A stretch of DNA of 64,000 nt from contig JANRJV010000061.1 in assembly GCA_033763795.1 (NCBI GenBank), positions 38,819 to 102,818 on the forward strand, given 5' to 3'. A program made the position numbers and the translations under genes. Of the stretch, positions 45,156 through 54,644 are shown one piece after another. Position 1 is the first letter of the stretch, and each line of letters opens with the position of its first letter. The notes under the pieces were generated by a model. That model was not told the origin of the DNA and did no database searches. It saw only the letters and a list, made by a program, of their open reading frames with translations. This stretch comes from JAEUIV01 sp033763795. Lineage in GTDB: Bacteria > Planctomycetota > Phycisphaerae > Phycisphaerales > UBA1924.

Positions 45156-46028
45156 TTAGGGGCGCGGGGCCGGAGGCTTGGACAGCCCGCCGTTGAGCCC
45201 GCGCTCGCCCAGCAGCCGGGAGCGCTTGATCCGGGGCCCGTACCGCAGGCCGAACTGCGGGATGACGATGGCCCGGATCATCTCCGCCGCGTCCTTGGCC
45301 GAGTCCGTCACGAGCATTAGCTTCAGATCGTCGGGACTGATGGTGCCCTCGGCGAGCAGCCGGTTCGAGATGAAGTCGATCAGGGGCTGCCAATACTCCT
45401 TGCCTATGAGCACGATCGGGTAGTGCTGGATCTTTCCGGTCTGCACGAGCGTCAGCGTCTCGAACATCTCGTCCAGCGTGCCGAACCCGCCGGGCAGCGC
45501 CACGAAGGCGTAGGAATACTTGACGAGCATGACCTTGCGCACAAAGAAGTAGCGGAAGGTCAGCCAGGTATCGAGGTAGGGATTGGGCGCCTGCTCCATG
45601 GGCAGCTCGATATTGCAGCCGATGGAGCGTCCGCCGACGTCCTTGGCGCCGCGGTTGGCCGCCTCCATGATCCCCGGGCCGCCGCCCGTCATCACCGTGA
45701 ACCCGGCTTCGGCGAGCTGAGCGCCCACCTCGCGGCCCAGGGCGTAGTACGGATGATCTTCCTTAAACCGGGCCGAGCCGAACACCGTCACGCAAGGCCC
45801 CACGAAGTGCAGCCGGCGGAAGCCCTTCACGAACTCCATCAGGATGCGGATCGCCCGGAACAGCTCCCAGCGCCGCGTGTGCGGGCCCTGGAGAAAGGCG
45901 ATGTCATCGGAAGCCGTCGGACGCTTGCCCCACGTGTCGGAGAGGCCCGGGGGCGCCGTGGTCTTCTCCGCGTGCCGGGCGGCACGGTTCTGAGCGGCGG
46001 GGTCCGAAACGCGGTCGTGGTCGTTCAT
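45156..46028 (-). CDS. LOG-family (TIGR00730) Rossmann-fold protein
   Basis: A 290-residue protein with the LOG (lysine decarboxylase-like) fold. The glycine motif VMTGGGPGIMEAANRGA and the PGGxGTxxE motif LPGGFGTLDEMFETL (catalytic Glu) are intact. LOG proteins release free cytokinin-like bases and ribose 5-phosphate from nucleoside monophosphates; many bacterial members probably act on AMP or related nucleotides. The first ~60 residues are a polar, non-conserved extension before the fold. It is divergent from the pyrimidine operon; a nucleotide link is possible but only by neighbourhood. No ribosome binding site is obvious. Confidence 0.88.
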   Translation of the reverse strand: MNDHDRVSDPAAQNRAARHAEKTTAPPGLSDTWGKRPTASDDIAFLQGPHTRRWELFRAIRILMEFVKGFRRLHFVGPCVTVFGSARFKEDHPYYALGREVGAQLAEAGFTVMTGGGPGIMEAANRGAKDVGGRSIGCNIELPMEQAPNPYLDTWLTFRYFFVRKVMLVKYSYAFVALPGGFGTLDEMFETLTLVQTGKIQHYPIVLIGKEYWQPLIDFISNRLLAEGTISPDDLKLMLVTDSAKDAAEMIRAIVIPQFGLRYGPRIKRSRLLGERGLNGGLSKPPAPRP

Positions 46029-46182
46029 GGGGGGTGAGGCCGGCGCCCCGGCTGCCGGGGACGGAATATCGTGGTTCTAGTTGTATCGGCGAGCCGGCCG
46101 CGCCGCCCAAAGCAAGCGAGCCTTCCGCCGCTGGACAAACCCCCCCACGTCCGCGATTATGCGGGAGGAGGTCCCGGCGCAG

Positions 46183-47196
46183 GTGACAACCCAGATCAGC
46201 GGCCTCATCCCCCAGCCCAGGTCCGGTCCGGCCACGCTCGAGCACCGGCATCTGCTGGGCGTTGAGCACCTCTCCTCGGAAGAGATCGAGACCATCCTGG
46301 ACCTTGCCGCGGAGTACAAGCGCGCCCTCGTGTCACGCCCCGACGAGCGGCTCACCACGCTCCGCGGACGCACGGTCGTCAACCTCTTCTTCGAGAACTC
46401 GACCCGCACCCGGACCAGCTTCGAACTCGCGGCCCGCCGGCTGGGCGGCGACGTCATCAACTTCGACGTCGCAACAAGCTCCGTCGCCAAGGGGGAAACG
46501 CTCGTCGACACCGCCGAGACCATCGAAGCGCTCGGGGCGGACTTCATCGTGATGCGCCACGGGGCGTCGGGGTCCTGCAACTTCCTCATGAGGCACGTCT
46601 CCGCGTCGCTCATCAACGCCGGCGACGGCTCGCACGAGCACCCGACCCAGGCGCTGCTCGACGCGCTCACCATCCGAGAGGCGCTCGGCCGCATCGAGGG
46701 CGCGTCGATCTCGATCATCGGCGACGCCCTGCACAGCCGCGTTGCACGCTCGGCGATCTGGGCGCTCACGAAGCTGGGGGCACGCGTGACGCTCGCCGGG
46801 CCCTCTACGCTGGTGCCCATCGAGTTCGCGACGCTGAACGTGCGCGTCGTGCACGACTTCCGCGAAGCCGTGCAGAACGCCGACGTCATCTACCTGCTGC
46901 GCGTCCAGACCGAGCGCCAGGCCGCGAGCTTCCTTCCCTCCCTCGCCGAGTACCGGGCGCTCTTCGGGATGGACGGGGAGCGGCTCGCCCAGACCAAGCC
47001 CGACGCGCTCATCATGCACCCCGGTCCCGTCAATCGGGGCGTGGAGGTCACGCGCGAAGTTATGGACAGCCCGCGCTCGCGCATCCTGGGGCAGGTGACC
47101 AACGGGGTCGCGGTCAGAATGGCGGTCCTGACACTGCTCGATCAGGCGCGACTTCGCCGAGAAGCCGCTTCTGCCGCTCGGAGGGCACAGAAGTGA
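46183..47196 (+). CDS. pyrB: Aspartate carbamoyltransferase catalytic chain
   Basis: PyrB joins carbamoyl phosphate and aspartate in de novo pyrimidine synthesis. The 337-residue protein has the carbamoyl-phosphate site FFENSTRTRTSFE, the FDVATSSVAKGETLVDT loop with the Ser-x-x-Lys, MRHGASGS, and HPTQALLD for aspartate. I prefer GTG 46183, which has GGAGGAGG about 11 bases upstream; ATG 46159 is an alternative but has no ribosome binding site and would place that SD inside the gene. A PyrI subunit is not seen. It overlaps pyrC by four bases (GTGA) and heads the pyrimidine operon. Confidence 0.95.
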   Translation: MTTQISGLIPQPRSGPATLEHRHLLGVEHLSSEEIETILDLAAEYKRALVSRPDERLTTLRGRTVVNLFFENSTRTRTSFELAARRLGGDVINFDVATSSVAKGETLVDTAETIEALGADFIVMRHGASGSCNFLMRHVSASLINAGDGSHEHPTQALLDALTIREALGRIEGASISIIGDALHSRVARSAIWALTKLGARVTLAGPSTLVPIEFATLNVRVVHDFREAVQNADVIYLLRVQTERQAASFLPSLAEYRALFGMDGERLAQTKPDALIMHPGPVNRGVEVTREVMDSPRSRILGQVTNGVAVRMAVLTLLDQARLRREAASAARRAQK

Positions 47197-48551
47197 GCGC
47201 CGCGCCCTCCGTGCTCATCAAGGGCGGCACCGTCGTCGATCCCTCGCAAGGTCTTCACGCGCGGCGGGACGTGCTCATCTCGCAGGGCCGCATCGACGCT
47301 ATCGCCGATGCCATCTCGCCCCAGCGCTCCGCACGGGTGATCGACGCATCGGGGCTCATCGTTGCGCCGGGGTTCGTCGAACTGCACTGCCACCTTCGAG
47401 AGCCCGGCGGATCCGCGAGCGAGACGATCGAGAGCGGCTCCGCCGCCGCCGCCGCGGGGGGATACACGACCGTGTTCCCGATGCCCAACACCAATCCGGT
47501 GTGCGACTCGCCGGTGGTCGTGAAGTTTCTGCTGGGCCGGGCCGCCGAGGTGCGCCGGGCCCGGGTCGTGCCCATCGCCGCCGTGACCCGCGAGCAGAAG
47601 GGCGAGCAGCTCGCCGACCTGGGCACGCTCAAGGCGGCCGGCGCAGGCGCCTTCAGCGACGACGGACGCCCGATCATGAACGCCATGATCATGCGCCGCG
47701 CCCTGACGTACGCCCGCATGCTCGGCACGCCCATCTTCGATCACTGCGAAGACCTCAACCTCACCGCCGACGGCGTCATGCACGAGGGGTCCGTCTCGCT
47801 GCGGCTGGGCCTGAGGGGCATCCCCCGCTCGTCCGAGGCAAGCATGGTCGCGCGCGACTGCGGCCTCTCGCACGAGACGGGCGGCCACCTCCATGTCTGC
47901 CACGTGTCCAACCGCGATTCGATCGCCGCCATCCGCTTCTGGAAGGACCGCGGCGCACCGGTGACGGCCGAGGTCTCGCCCCACCACCTGACCCTCACCG
48001 ACGACGCCATCGCGCAGGGCGACGGCTACGACACCAGCGCCAAGATGAAGCCGCCCCTCTGCTGCGAAGACGACCGCCGACTCCTCGTCGAGGCCCTGGA
48101 AGACGGCACCATCGACTGCATCGCCACCGATCACGCCCCCCACGCACCGGCCACCAAGGACACGCTCTTCAACGACGCGCCCTTCGGCATCATCGGGTTC
48201 GAATCCGCGTTCTCGGTCCTCTACACCGCCTTCGTCGCGCCGGGGCGCTGGCGTCTCGACTTCCTCATCGAGAAGATGACGAGCGCCCCCGCCAAGCTCA
48301 TGGGGGCCGAGTGGGGCACGCTCAAGCCGGGGGCCGCCGCGGACCTCACGCTGTTGGAGGTGGGCGTGGAGAGACCCTTCGACCTGTCGTCCATCCGCTC
48401 CCGAAGCCGCAACTCGCCCTGGCTCGGCAAGGCGATGCTCGCCCGCCCGGTCGGCACCCTGCTGGAGGGGAACGAAACCTTCGCTCATCCGGCGCTCTTC
48501 CCGGCGGGGCTCTCGGCCGCTCGTTCGCTCGCTCCCGCCGCCGTGTCCTGA
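47193..48551 (+). CDS. pyrC: Dihydroorotase (class I)
   Basis: PyrC cyclises carbamoyl-aspartate to dihydroorotate. The 452-residue amidohydrolase has the metal-binding ELHCHLREPG, in which Glu replaces the usual Asp before the HxH pair, the GGYTTVFPMPNTNPVCDSP loop, FSDDGRPIMNAM (carboxylysine region in class I enzymes), FDHCEDLNL, HVCHVSNRDSIAAIR and the catalytic ATDHAPHAPATK. The start is GTG overlapping the pyrB stop. It could in principle be a pseudo-dihydroorotase partner of PyrB, as in some bacteria, but the visible metal and catalytic residues argue for an active enzyme. Confidence 0.92.
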   Translation: MSAAPSVLIKGGTVVDPSQGLHARRDVLISQGRIDAIADAISPQRSARVIDASGLIVAPGFVELHCHLREPGGSASETIESGSAAAAAGGYTTVFPMPNTNPVCDSPVVVKFLLGRAAEVRRARVVPIAAVTREQKGEQLADLGTLKAAGAGAFSDDGRPIMNAMIMRRALTYARMLGTPIFDHCEDLNLTADGVMHEGSVSLRLGLRGIPRSSEASMVARDCGLSHETGGHLHVCHVSNRDSIAAIRFWKDRGAPVTAEVSPHHLTLTDDAIAQGDGYDTSAKMKPPLCCEDDRRLLVEALEDGTIDCIATDHAPHAPATKDTLFNDAPFGIIGFESAFSVLYTAFVAPGRWRLDFLIEKMTSAPAKLMGAEWGTLKPGAAADLTLLEVGVERPFDLSSIRSRSRNSPWLGKAMLARPVGTLLEGNETFAHPALFPAGLSAARSLAPAAVS

Positions 48552-48626
48552 AAAAGCGCACAATCTCGTCCGCCGCGCCCGCCCTCGCGAGATTTCCGCG
48601 GCGCATCCGTATATGCTTGGGCTTTG

Positions 48627-49577
48627 ATGCCAGAGCAAAAGCGGCCAAGCGATCACCCCTCGGGTCCTCGAGGGGAGTTGTTTTCGCAACCTCGCGCTCA
48701 CGCCGAGCCGTCCACCATCAATTCCGGCCCCTCCCCGGCCGTCCTCAGACTCGCGGCCTCGGCCCGGGCTCGCTCTTCGCTGCTCTCCCTGGGGCTGGAG
48801 CCCTGCCGGGGCTACCTCCCGCGGGGCTTCGAACCGACCATCCCCGGATATGCGCGGTTTCTTGAATCGTTAATCGACGCGACAAGCGACATCGCCGCCG
48901 CGTTCAAGTTCAACCTCGCGTTCTTCGAGTCGCTGGGCTCGCAGGGCGCCGGCCTATTGGAGCGCATCCGTGCGCACGTCCCGCGAGACTCGTTCGTCAT
49001 CGCCGACGCCAAGCGCAGCGACATCGGCTCCACAGCCGAGCATTATGCCACCGCGCTTTACGACCGTCTGGCCGCCGACAGCGCCACCGTGAATCCGCTG
49101 ATGGGCCGGGACGCGTGCGAACCCTTCCTGGCGCACGCCGACAAGCTCACGTTCTTCCTCGTTCTGACCTCGAACCCGGGCGCTGCAGACTTCCTCCTCC
49201 CCGGCGGACTCTTCCGCGCCATCGCCTCCGCCGTGGAATCCTGGAACACGCGGGGCAACGCCGGCGCCGTCGTGGGGGCCACCAAGCCGGAACAGGTGTC
49301 GGAGCTGCGGGCGCTCATGCCGCGCTGCCCGTTCCTGATCCCCGGCATCGGCGCACAGGGCGGAGATCTGCAGGCGGTCGCCGCGCACGGCCCGATGGTC
49401 GCCGGCCCCGACGGGTTCAACGGGCTGCTGTTCCACGTCACCCGGGGCGTGCTGCCCGCCGCCGACGAGACCGGTGACCCGATCGAGACCATCCGCGCCA
49501 AGGCGCTCGCCTGGCGGGACCGCATCAACGCCGCCGCCGGCGTGCCGCAGAGGAGAACAGACCATGTCGCTCTCTGA
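48627..49577 (+). CDS. pyrF: Orotidine 5'-phosphate decarboxylase (type 2)
   Basis: PyrF converts OMP to UMP, the last step of the pathway. The 316-residue protein has the catalytic charged network in VIADAKRSDIGST (D-x-K-x-x-D), the FNLAFFESLGSQG segment, NPLMGRDACEPFL, VGATKPEQ and LIPGIGAQGGD, all as in the longer type 2 enzymes. About 65 residues ahead of the core are polar. The start is taken as ATG 48627; a TTG precedes it directly. It begins 75 bases after pyrC and its end overlaps pyrE by 14 bases. Confidence 0.94.
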   Translation: MPEQKRPSDHPSGPRGELFSQPRAHAEPSTINSGPSPAVLRLAASARARSSLLSLGLEPCRGYLPRGFEPTIPGYARFLESLIDATSDIAAAFKFNLAFFESLGSQGAGLLERIRAHVPRDSFVIADAKRSDIGSTAEHYATALYDRLAADSATVNPLMGRDACEPFLAHADKLTFFLVLTSNPGAADFLLPGGLFRAIASAVESWNTRGNAGAVVGATKPEQVSELRALMPRCPFLIPGIGAQGGDLQAVAAHGPMVAGPDGFNGLLFHVTRGVLPAADETGDPIETIRAKALAWRDRINAAAGVPQRRTDHVAL

Positions 49578-50178
49578 CGAGGCGCAGGCGCTGCTGGAGC
49601 AGGCGGGCGCGCTCAAGCGCGGACATTTCGTGCTCTCCTCGGGCCTGCACAGCGACCGCTACTGCCAGTGTGCCACGCTGTTCGAGAATCCCGAACTCGC
49701 CGCCCGCGTCGCGGCCCTCATGCTCGAGAAGCTGCCCCGGGGCTTCGACTGCGACGTCGTGCTCGCGCCGGCGCTGGGGGGCGTTCTCTGGGGCTACGAA
49801 CTGGCCCGCGCGCTGGGGGTCCGCAGCCTGTTCGCGGAGCGGCTTCCCGGCCAGAGCTTCGAGCTCCGCCGCGGCTTCGAGCTCCGCCCCGGAGAGCGGG
49901 TGCTGCTGGCGGAGGACGTGGTGACGACGGGCGGCTCGGTCAGCGAGCTCGTTCCGCTGGTCGAGGCCGCCGGCGCCACGGTCGCCGGCTACGCGGTGAT
50001 CGCCGATCGCAGCCGGGGCTCGTTCAAGCCCCGCGCGCCGCTGTTCGCACTCGCCGAGCTGAACTTCGAGACGTACCCGCCGGACCGACTCCCCGAACAC
50101 CTGAGATCGATCCCGGCGTCCAAGCCCGGGAGCCGAGTCAAGACCGAGCCCCAGCGTGGGCAGGAGGCCTCGCGATGA
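49564..50178 (+). CDS. pyrE: Orotate phosphoribosyltransferase
   Basis: PyrE attaches ribose phosphate from PRPP to orotate. The 204-residue protein has the PRPP-binding motif VLLAEDVVTTGGSV, the loop RGHFVLSSGLHSDRYCQC (which grips orotate), and VVLAPALGGVLWGYELARAL. The ATG at 49564 overlaps the end of pyrF by 14 bases, and the stop overlaps carA by four bases (ATGA). The Lys residues of the catalytic loop are replaced by Arg/Pro in FAERLPGQSFELRR, as in some bacterial forms with 'ER-K' to 'ER-R' changes. The ~25-residue tail is polar and probably disordered. Confidence 0.93.
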   Translation: MSLSDEAQALLEQAGALKRGHFVLSSGLHSDRYCQCATLFENPELAARVAALMLEKLPRGFDCDVVLAPALGGVLWGYELARALGVRSLFAERLPGQSFELRRGFELRPGERVLLAEDVVTTGGSVSELVPLVEAAGATVAGYAVIADRSRGSFKPRAPLFALAELNFETYPPDRLPEHLRSIPASKPGSRVKTEPQRGQEASR

Positions 50179-51329
50179 AAACCGGTCATACCATCGACTC
50201 GCCCGTGGTTGTCGAGCCGCGCGTGGCGCCCGCGGCCCAGCGCGGCGGGCTGCAGCTCCGGCCCGCCGCCGTCGTGCTCGAGGACGGGACGCAGCTCAAG
50301 GGCCTCGCCTTCGGTCATCCCGAAAGCGTGGCGGGCGAGACCGTCTTCAACACGGGCATGGTCGGATATCCCGAATCGCTCACCGACCCGTCGTACTTCG
50401 GCCAGCTCCTCGTCTGCACGTACCCGCTGGTCGGGAACTACGGCGTGCCCGACGACGCCTCCAGCGGCAACATGCCCAAGCACTTCGAGAGCGACCGGAT
50501 CCACGCCCGCGGCCTGATCGTCTCGGACTACTCCGCCGCGTACAGCCACTGGAACGCCTCGCGCTCGCTCGACGAGTGGCTCCGCGAGCAGCGCGTGCCC
50601 GCCATCACGGGCATCGACACCCGCACGCTGACCAAGATCCTCCGCGAAAAAGGCTCGATGCTCGGCAAGATCGTCGTCGAAGGCCGCGACGTCGACTGGT
50701 ACGACCCGAACCACGAGCCGCTGGGCCCGAAGGTCAGCGTCGCCGCTCCCACGCTCTACAAGCCGGCCGGAGCGGTCCGCGGGCGCGTCGCGGTGATCGA
50801 CTGCGGGTGCAAGCACAACATCGTTCGCTCCCTGCTCTCGCGCGGGCTGGAGGTCGTGCGGCTCCCCTGGGATCACGACCTCTCGGGCGAGAAGGTCGAC
50901 GCCGTCATGCTCTCGAACGGCCCCGGCGACCCGACCTACTTCGACGCCACCATCCGCACCGTCCGCTCGCTCGTCGATCGCGGCGTGCGCACCATGGGAG
51001 TCTGCCTGGGCAACCAGCTGCTCGCGCTCGCCATCGGCGCCCGCACGTACAAGCTCAAGTACGGCCACCGCGGCCAGAACCAGCCCGCACTCGAGGTCGG
51101 CACCAACCGCGCGTACATGACCAGCCAGAACCACGGCTTCGCCGTCGACGAAGCCAGCCTCCCCGCCGGGTGGTCCAGCTGGTTCATCAACCTCAACGAC
51201 CGAACCAACGAAGGCATCCGCCACACGAGCGGCCTGTTCCGCTCCGTCCAGTTCCACCCCGAAGCATGCCCGGGCCCCGTCGACACCGCCTACCTCTTCG
51301 ACGACTTCGCCGCCTCCATCAAGAGCTGA
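50175..51329 (+). CDS. carA: Carbamoyl-phosphate synthase small (glutaminase) subunit
   Basis: CarA releases ammonia from glutamine and passes it to CarB. The 384-residue protein has an N-terminal CarA domain (FNTGMVGYPESLTDPSY, SNGPGDPTYF) and a class I glutamine amidotransferase domain with the nucleophile Cys in MGVCLGNQLLALAIG and the His-Glu pair in VQFHPEACPGP. The start ATG overlaps the pyrE stop by four bases. About 30 residues of polar sequence lie ahead of the fold. carB follows after 72 bases, and the order pyrB-C-F-E-carA-B covers all of the pathway except dihydroorotate dehydrogenase (pyrD). Confidence 0.96.
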   Translation: MKTGHTIDSPVVVEPRVAPAAQRGGLQLRPAAVVLEDGTQLKGLAFGHPESVAGETVFNTGMVGYPESLTDPSYFGQLLVCTYPLVGNYGVPDDASSGNMPKHFESDRIHARGLIVSDYSAAYSHWNASRSLDEWLREQRVPAITGIDTRTLTKILREKGSMLGKIVVEGRDVDWYDPNHEPLGPKVSVAAPTLYKPAGAVRGRVAVIDCGCKHNIVRSLLSRGLEVVRLPWDHDLSGEKVDAVMLSNGPGDPTYFDATIRTVRSLVDRGVRTMGVCLGNQLLALAIGARTYKLKYGHRGQNQPALEVGTNRAYMTSQNHGFAVDEASLPAGWSSWFINLNDRTNEGIRHTSGLFRSVQFHPEACPGPVDTAYLFDDFAASIKS

Positions 51330-51401
51330 CACACGCCCCGCTCCCCGCTGTCCGGCCGTCCGTCCCGCAGCAAGATCCACCGCCGCTCACTCGGAGACTT
51401 C

Positions 51402-54400
51402 ATGCGCGAATCCGTCAAGAAGGTCGTGATCCTCGGCTCCTCCGCACTCAAGATCGGTGAAGCGGGCGAGTTCGACTACTCGGGCTCGCAGGCCATCAAG
51501 GCGCTGAAGGAAGAGGGCGTCCAGACCGTCCTCATCAACCCCAACATCGCCACCATCCAGACGTCGGATTACCTCGCGGATCAGGTCTACTTCCTGCCGG
51601 TCACCCCCTACTTCGTCGAGGAGGTCATCAAGAAGGAAAAGCCCGACGGCATCCTCCTCTCCTTCGGCGGCCAGACGGCTCTCAACTGCGGCACGGCCCT
51701 CTTCCGGAGCGGCGTGCTCGAGAAGTACGGCGTGCGCGTCCTGGGCACGCCCGTGCAGGCCATCATCGAGACCGAGGACCGCCAGCTCTTCGCCGACCGT
51801 CTCGCCGAGATCGGCGCGCTCGTCCCGCGGAGCAGGGCGGCCAATTCCCTCAACGAGGCCCTCGGGATCGCGCGCGAGCTGGGCTACCCCGTGATGATGC
51901 GGATCGCCTTCGCCCTGGGCAGGCTGGGCTCGGGCGTCTGCCGCGACGAGGAGACCCTCCGGGCCCGCGTCGACAAGGCGCTCTCCTTCACCGATCAGGT
52001 GCTCATCGAGGAGTACCTCGAAGGCTGGAAGGAGGTCGAGTACGAGGTCGTCCGCGACCGGTACGACAACTGCCTCACCGTCTGCAACATGGAGAACCTC
52101 GACCCGCTGGGCATCCACACGGGCGAGAGCATCGTCGTCGCGCCGTCCCAGACGCTCTCCAACAGCGAGTACCACCTGCTCCGCGAGACGGCGATCCGCG
52201 TCATCCGCCACCTGGGGATTGTCGGCGAGTGCAACATCCAGTACGCGCTCGACCCCGCCAGCGAGCGGTACCGGATCATCGAGGTCAACGCGCGCCTGTC
52301 GCGGAGCTCGGCCCTGGCGAGCAAGGCGACCGGCTACCCGCTCGCGTTCGTCGCCGCCAAGCTGGCACTGGGCTACGGGCTGCACGAGCTCCCCAACGCG
52401 ATCACCAAGGTGACCAGCGCGTTCTTCGAGCCCGCGCTCGACTACGTGGTGGTCAAGATCCCCCGCTGGGACCTCCGCAAGTTCAAGCGCGTGTCGCGTC
52501 GCATCGGCAGCGCCATGAAGTCCGTCGGCGAGGTGATGGCCATCGGTCGCAGCTTCGAGGAGGCCTTCCAGAAGGGCCTCCGCATGCTCGACATCGGCGC
52601 CCGAGGCGTCGTCGCCAACGACGGCCCGCGCGACCCCAGCTTCGAGAACCTCGAGCGCGAGCTCTCGGAGCCGACGGAGCAGCGCATCTTCGCCGTCGCG
52701 GAGGCTCTCGAGCGGGGCTGGACGATCGACCGCGTGCACCAGCTCTCGCACATCGACGAGTGGTTCCTGCACAAGATCCACCGCATCGTGGAGCTGGAGC
52801 GCGAGATCGCGGCGGCGCCCTGGCCCCTCGACGCGGCCCTGCTGCTCGACGCCAAACGCGCCGGCTTCTCAGATGAGCAGCTCGCGGTGCTCACACGCCG
52901 GCCCGCCGACGAGGTCTGGAACCTCCGCCGCACGCTGGGGGTGCGCCCCGTCGTCCGTCAGATCGACACGCTCGCGGGCGAGTTTCCCGCGATGACGAAC
53001 TACCTCTATCTCTCATACCACGGCGACCGCGACGACGTCACGTTCGACGACAACGACAGCGTGCTCATCCTCGGATCGGGCCCCTACCGCATCGGCTCCT
53101 CCGTCGAGTTCGACTGGTGCTGCGTCAACGCCGGCCTCACGCTCCGCGACCTCGGCTACCACACCGTGATGCTCAACTGCAACCCGGAGACGGTCAGCAC
53201 CGACTACGACGAGTTCGACCGCCTCTTCTTCGACGAGATCAGCATCGAGACCGTCCGCGAGATCGCCTCGATGATGAGCATCCAGGGGGTGATCGTCTCG
53301 ATGGGCGGCCAGACGCCCAACAACCTCGCCATCAAGCTCCACCGCGCGGGCATCCGCGTGCTGGGCACCTCTCCCGACTCGATCGACGCCGCCGAGAACC
53401 GCCACCGCTTCTCGCAGCTCCTCGACGAGATCGGCGTCGACCAGCCCGAATGGCGCGAGCTCTCGACCCTCGAAGAGGCGCGGACCTTCGCCAACAAGGT
53501 CGGGTACCCCGTCCTCGTCAGGCCCTCCTACGTCCTCTCCGGCGCCGCGATGGCGGTCGCGGGCAACGACGCGGAGCTCGTGCGATACCTCCAGCGGGCC
53601 GCCCTGCTCAGCCCCGAGCACCCCATCGTGATCAGCAAGTTCCTCGACAACGCGAAGGAGATCGAGTTCGACGCTGTCGCCAAGGACGGCGAGATCGTCA
53701 TCTACGCCATCAGCGAGCATCTCGAGAACGCGGGCGTCCACTCGGGCGACGCCACCCTCGTCTTCCCCGCCCAGCGCACGTACCTCGAGACCCAGCGTCA
53801 GGTCCGCAAAGCGGCGAAGAAGATCGCCGAGCGGCTGCACATCAACGGCCCCTTCAACATCCAGTTCATCGCCAAGAACAACGACGTCAAGGTCATCGAG
53901 TGCACCCTGCGCGCGTCCCGCTCGTTCCCCTTCGTCTCCAAGGTCATCCGCCAGAACTTCATCCAGAAGGCCACTCGGGTCATCATGGGCCTCCCCGTGC
54001 AGCGCGCCGACAAGGCCGCGTTCGATCTGAACCACGTGGGCGTCAAGGCCTCGCAGTTCTCCTTCACGCGCCTGGACGGCGCCGATCCGACGCTGGGCGT
54101 CGAGATGGCCTCCACGGGCGAAGTCGGCTGCCTGGGCGAAGACTTCCCCGACGCGTTCCTCAAGGCGCTCGTCTCCGTCGGCTACCGGCTGCCCATCCGC
54201 TCGGTCCTCTTCTCCGCGGGCCCGATCGAGAGCAAGGCGGACCTGCTCCCCGCCGCCCGCGCCCTGCAGAGCCTGGGCGTCAGGTTCTACGCGACCGCCG
54301 GCACCTCGCGCTTCCTCAGCGAGAACGGCATCTCCAACGAGATGGTCAACTGGCCCCTCGACAAGATCGAGCCCAGCGCAACCGAAATCATCAAGTCGCG

Positions 54401-54608
54401 CGCCGTCGACCTCGTCATCAACATCCCGCGCTCCGACCAGGAAGAGGAGCTCACCAACGGCTACATGATCCGCCGCGCCGCGGTCGACTACAACGTGCCG
54501 CTCGTGACCAATCGGCAGGTAGCGCTCCGCCTCGCCGAGGCGCTCGCCCGCACCAAGCTCGAAGACCTCGAGATCCGCAGCTGGTCGGAGTACGCCGTCC
54601 CGGTCTGA
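51402..54608 (+). CDS. carB: Carbamoyl-phosphate synthase large subunit
   Basis: CarB uses bicarbonate, ammonia and two ATP to make carbamoyl phosphate for pyrimidines and arginine. At 1068 residues it is the normal size and has two matching ATP-grasp halves: VVILGSSALKIGEAGEFDYS near the start and VLILGSGPYRIGSSVEFDWC near residue 547, with FGGQTALNCGTAL and MGGQTPNNLAIKL in parallel positions. The C-terminal MGS-like domain (about 930-1068), where UMP and ornithine act in related enzymes, ends in NYNVPLVTNRQVALRLAEAL-like sequence. A GGAG ribosome binding site precedes the ATG. Last gene of the operon; it is convergent with the DUF2243 gene. Confidence 0.97.
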   Translation: MRESVKKVVILGSSALKIGEAGEFDYSGSQAIKALKEEGVQTVLINPNIATIQTSDYLADQVYFLPVTPYFVEEVIKKEKPDGILLSFGGQTALNCGTALFRSGVLEKYGVRVLGTPVQAIIETEDRQLFADRLAEIGALVPRSRAANSLNEALGIARELGYPVMMRIAFALGRLGSGVCRDEETLRARVDKALSFTDQVLIEEYLEGWKEVEYEVVRDRYDNCLTVCNMENLDPLGIHTGESIVVAPSQTLSNSEYHLLRETAIRVIRHLGIVGECNIQYALDPASERYRIIEVNARLSRSSALASKATGYPLAFVAAKLALGYGLHELPNAITKVTSAFFEPALDYVVVKIPRWDLRKFKRVSRRIGSAMKSVGEVMAIGRSFEEAFQKGLRMLDIGARGVVANDGPRDPSFENLERELSEPTEQRIFAVAEALERGWTIDRVHQLSHIDEWFLHKIHRIVELEREIAAAPWPLDAALLLDAKRAGFSDEQLAVLTRRPADEVWNLRRTLGVRPVVRQIDTLAGEFPAMTNYLYLSYHGDRDDVTFDDNDSVLILGSGPYRIGSSVEFDWCCVNAGLTLRDLGYHTVMLNCNPETVSTDYDEFDRLFFDEISIETVREIASMMSIQGVIVSMGGQTPNNLAIKLHRAGIRVLGTSPDSIDAAENRHRFSQLLDEIGVDQPEWRELSTLEEARTFANKVGYPVLVRPSYVLSGAAMAVAGNDAELVRYLQRAALLSPEHPIVISKFLDNAKEIEFDAVAKDGEIVIYAISEHLENAGVHSGDATLVFPAQRTYLETQRQVRKAAKKIAERLHINGPFNIQFIAKNNDVKVIECTLRASRSFPFVSKVIRQNFIQKATRVIMGLPVQRADKAAFDLNHVGVKASQFSFTRLDGADPTLGVEMASTGEVGCLGEDFPDAFLKALVSVGYRLPIRSVLFSAGPIESKADLLPAARALQSLGVRFYATAGTSRFLSENGISNEMVNWPLDKIEPSATEIIKSRAVDLVINIPRSDQEEELTNGYMIRRAAVDYNVPLVTNRQVALRLAEALARTKLEDLEIRSWSEYAVPV

Positions 54609-54644
54609 CGCTCGCGCCGGCTCCGCACCCCCGAGGCCCCGGCT

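Noticed and set aside
51387..54035. Long minus-strand open frames opposite carB (51387-52781 and 53013-54035)
   Set aside because: CarB is complete on the plus strand; the opposite frames have shadow composition (Asp/Val/Glu/Leu/Arg-rich, no motif).
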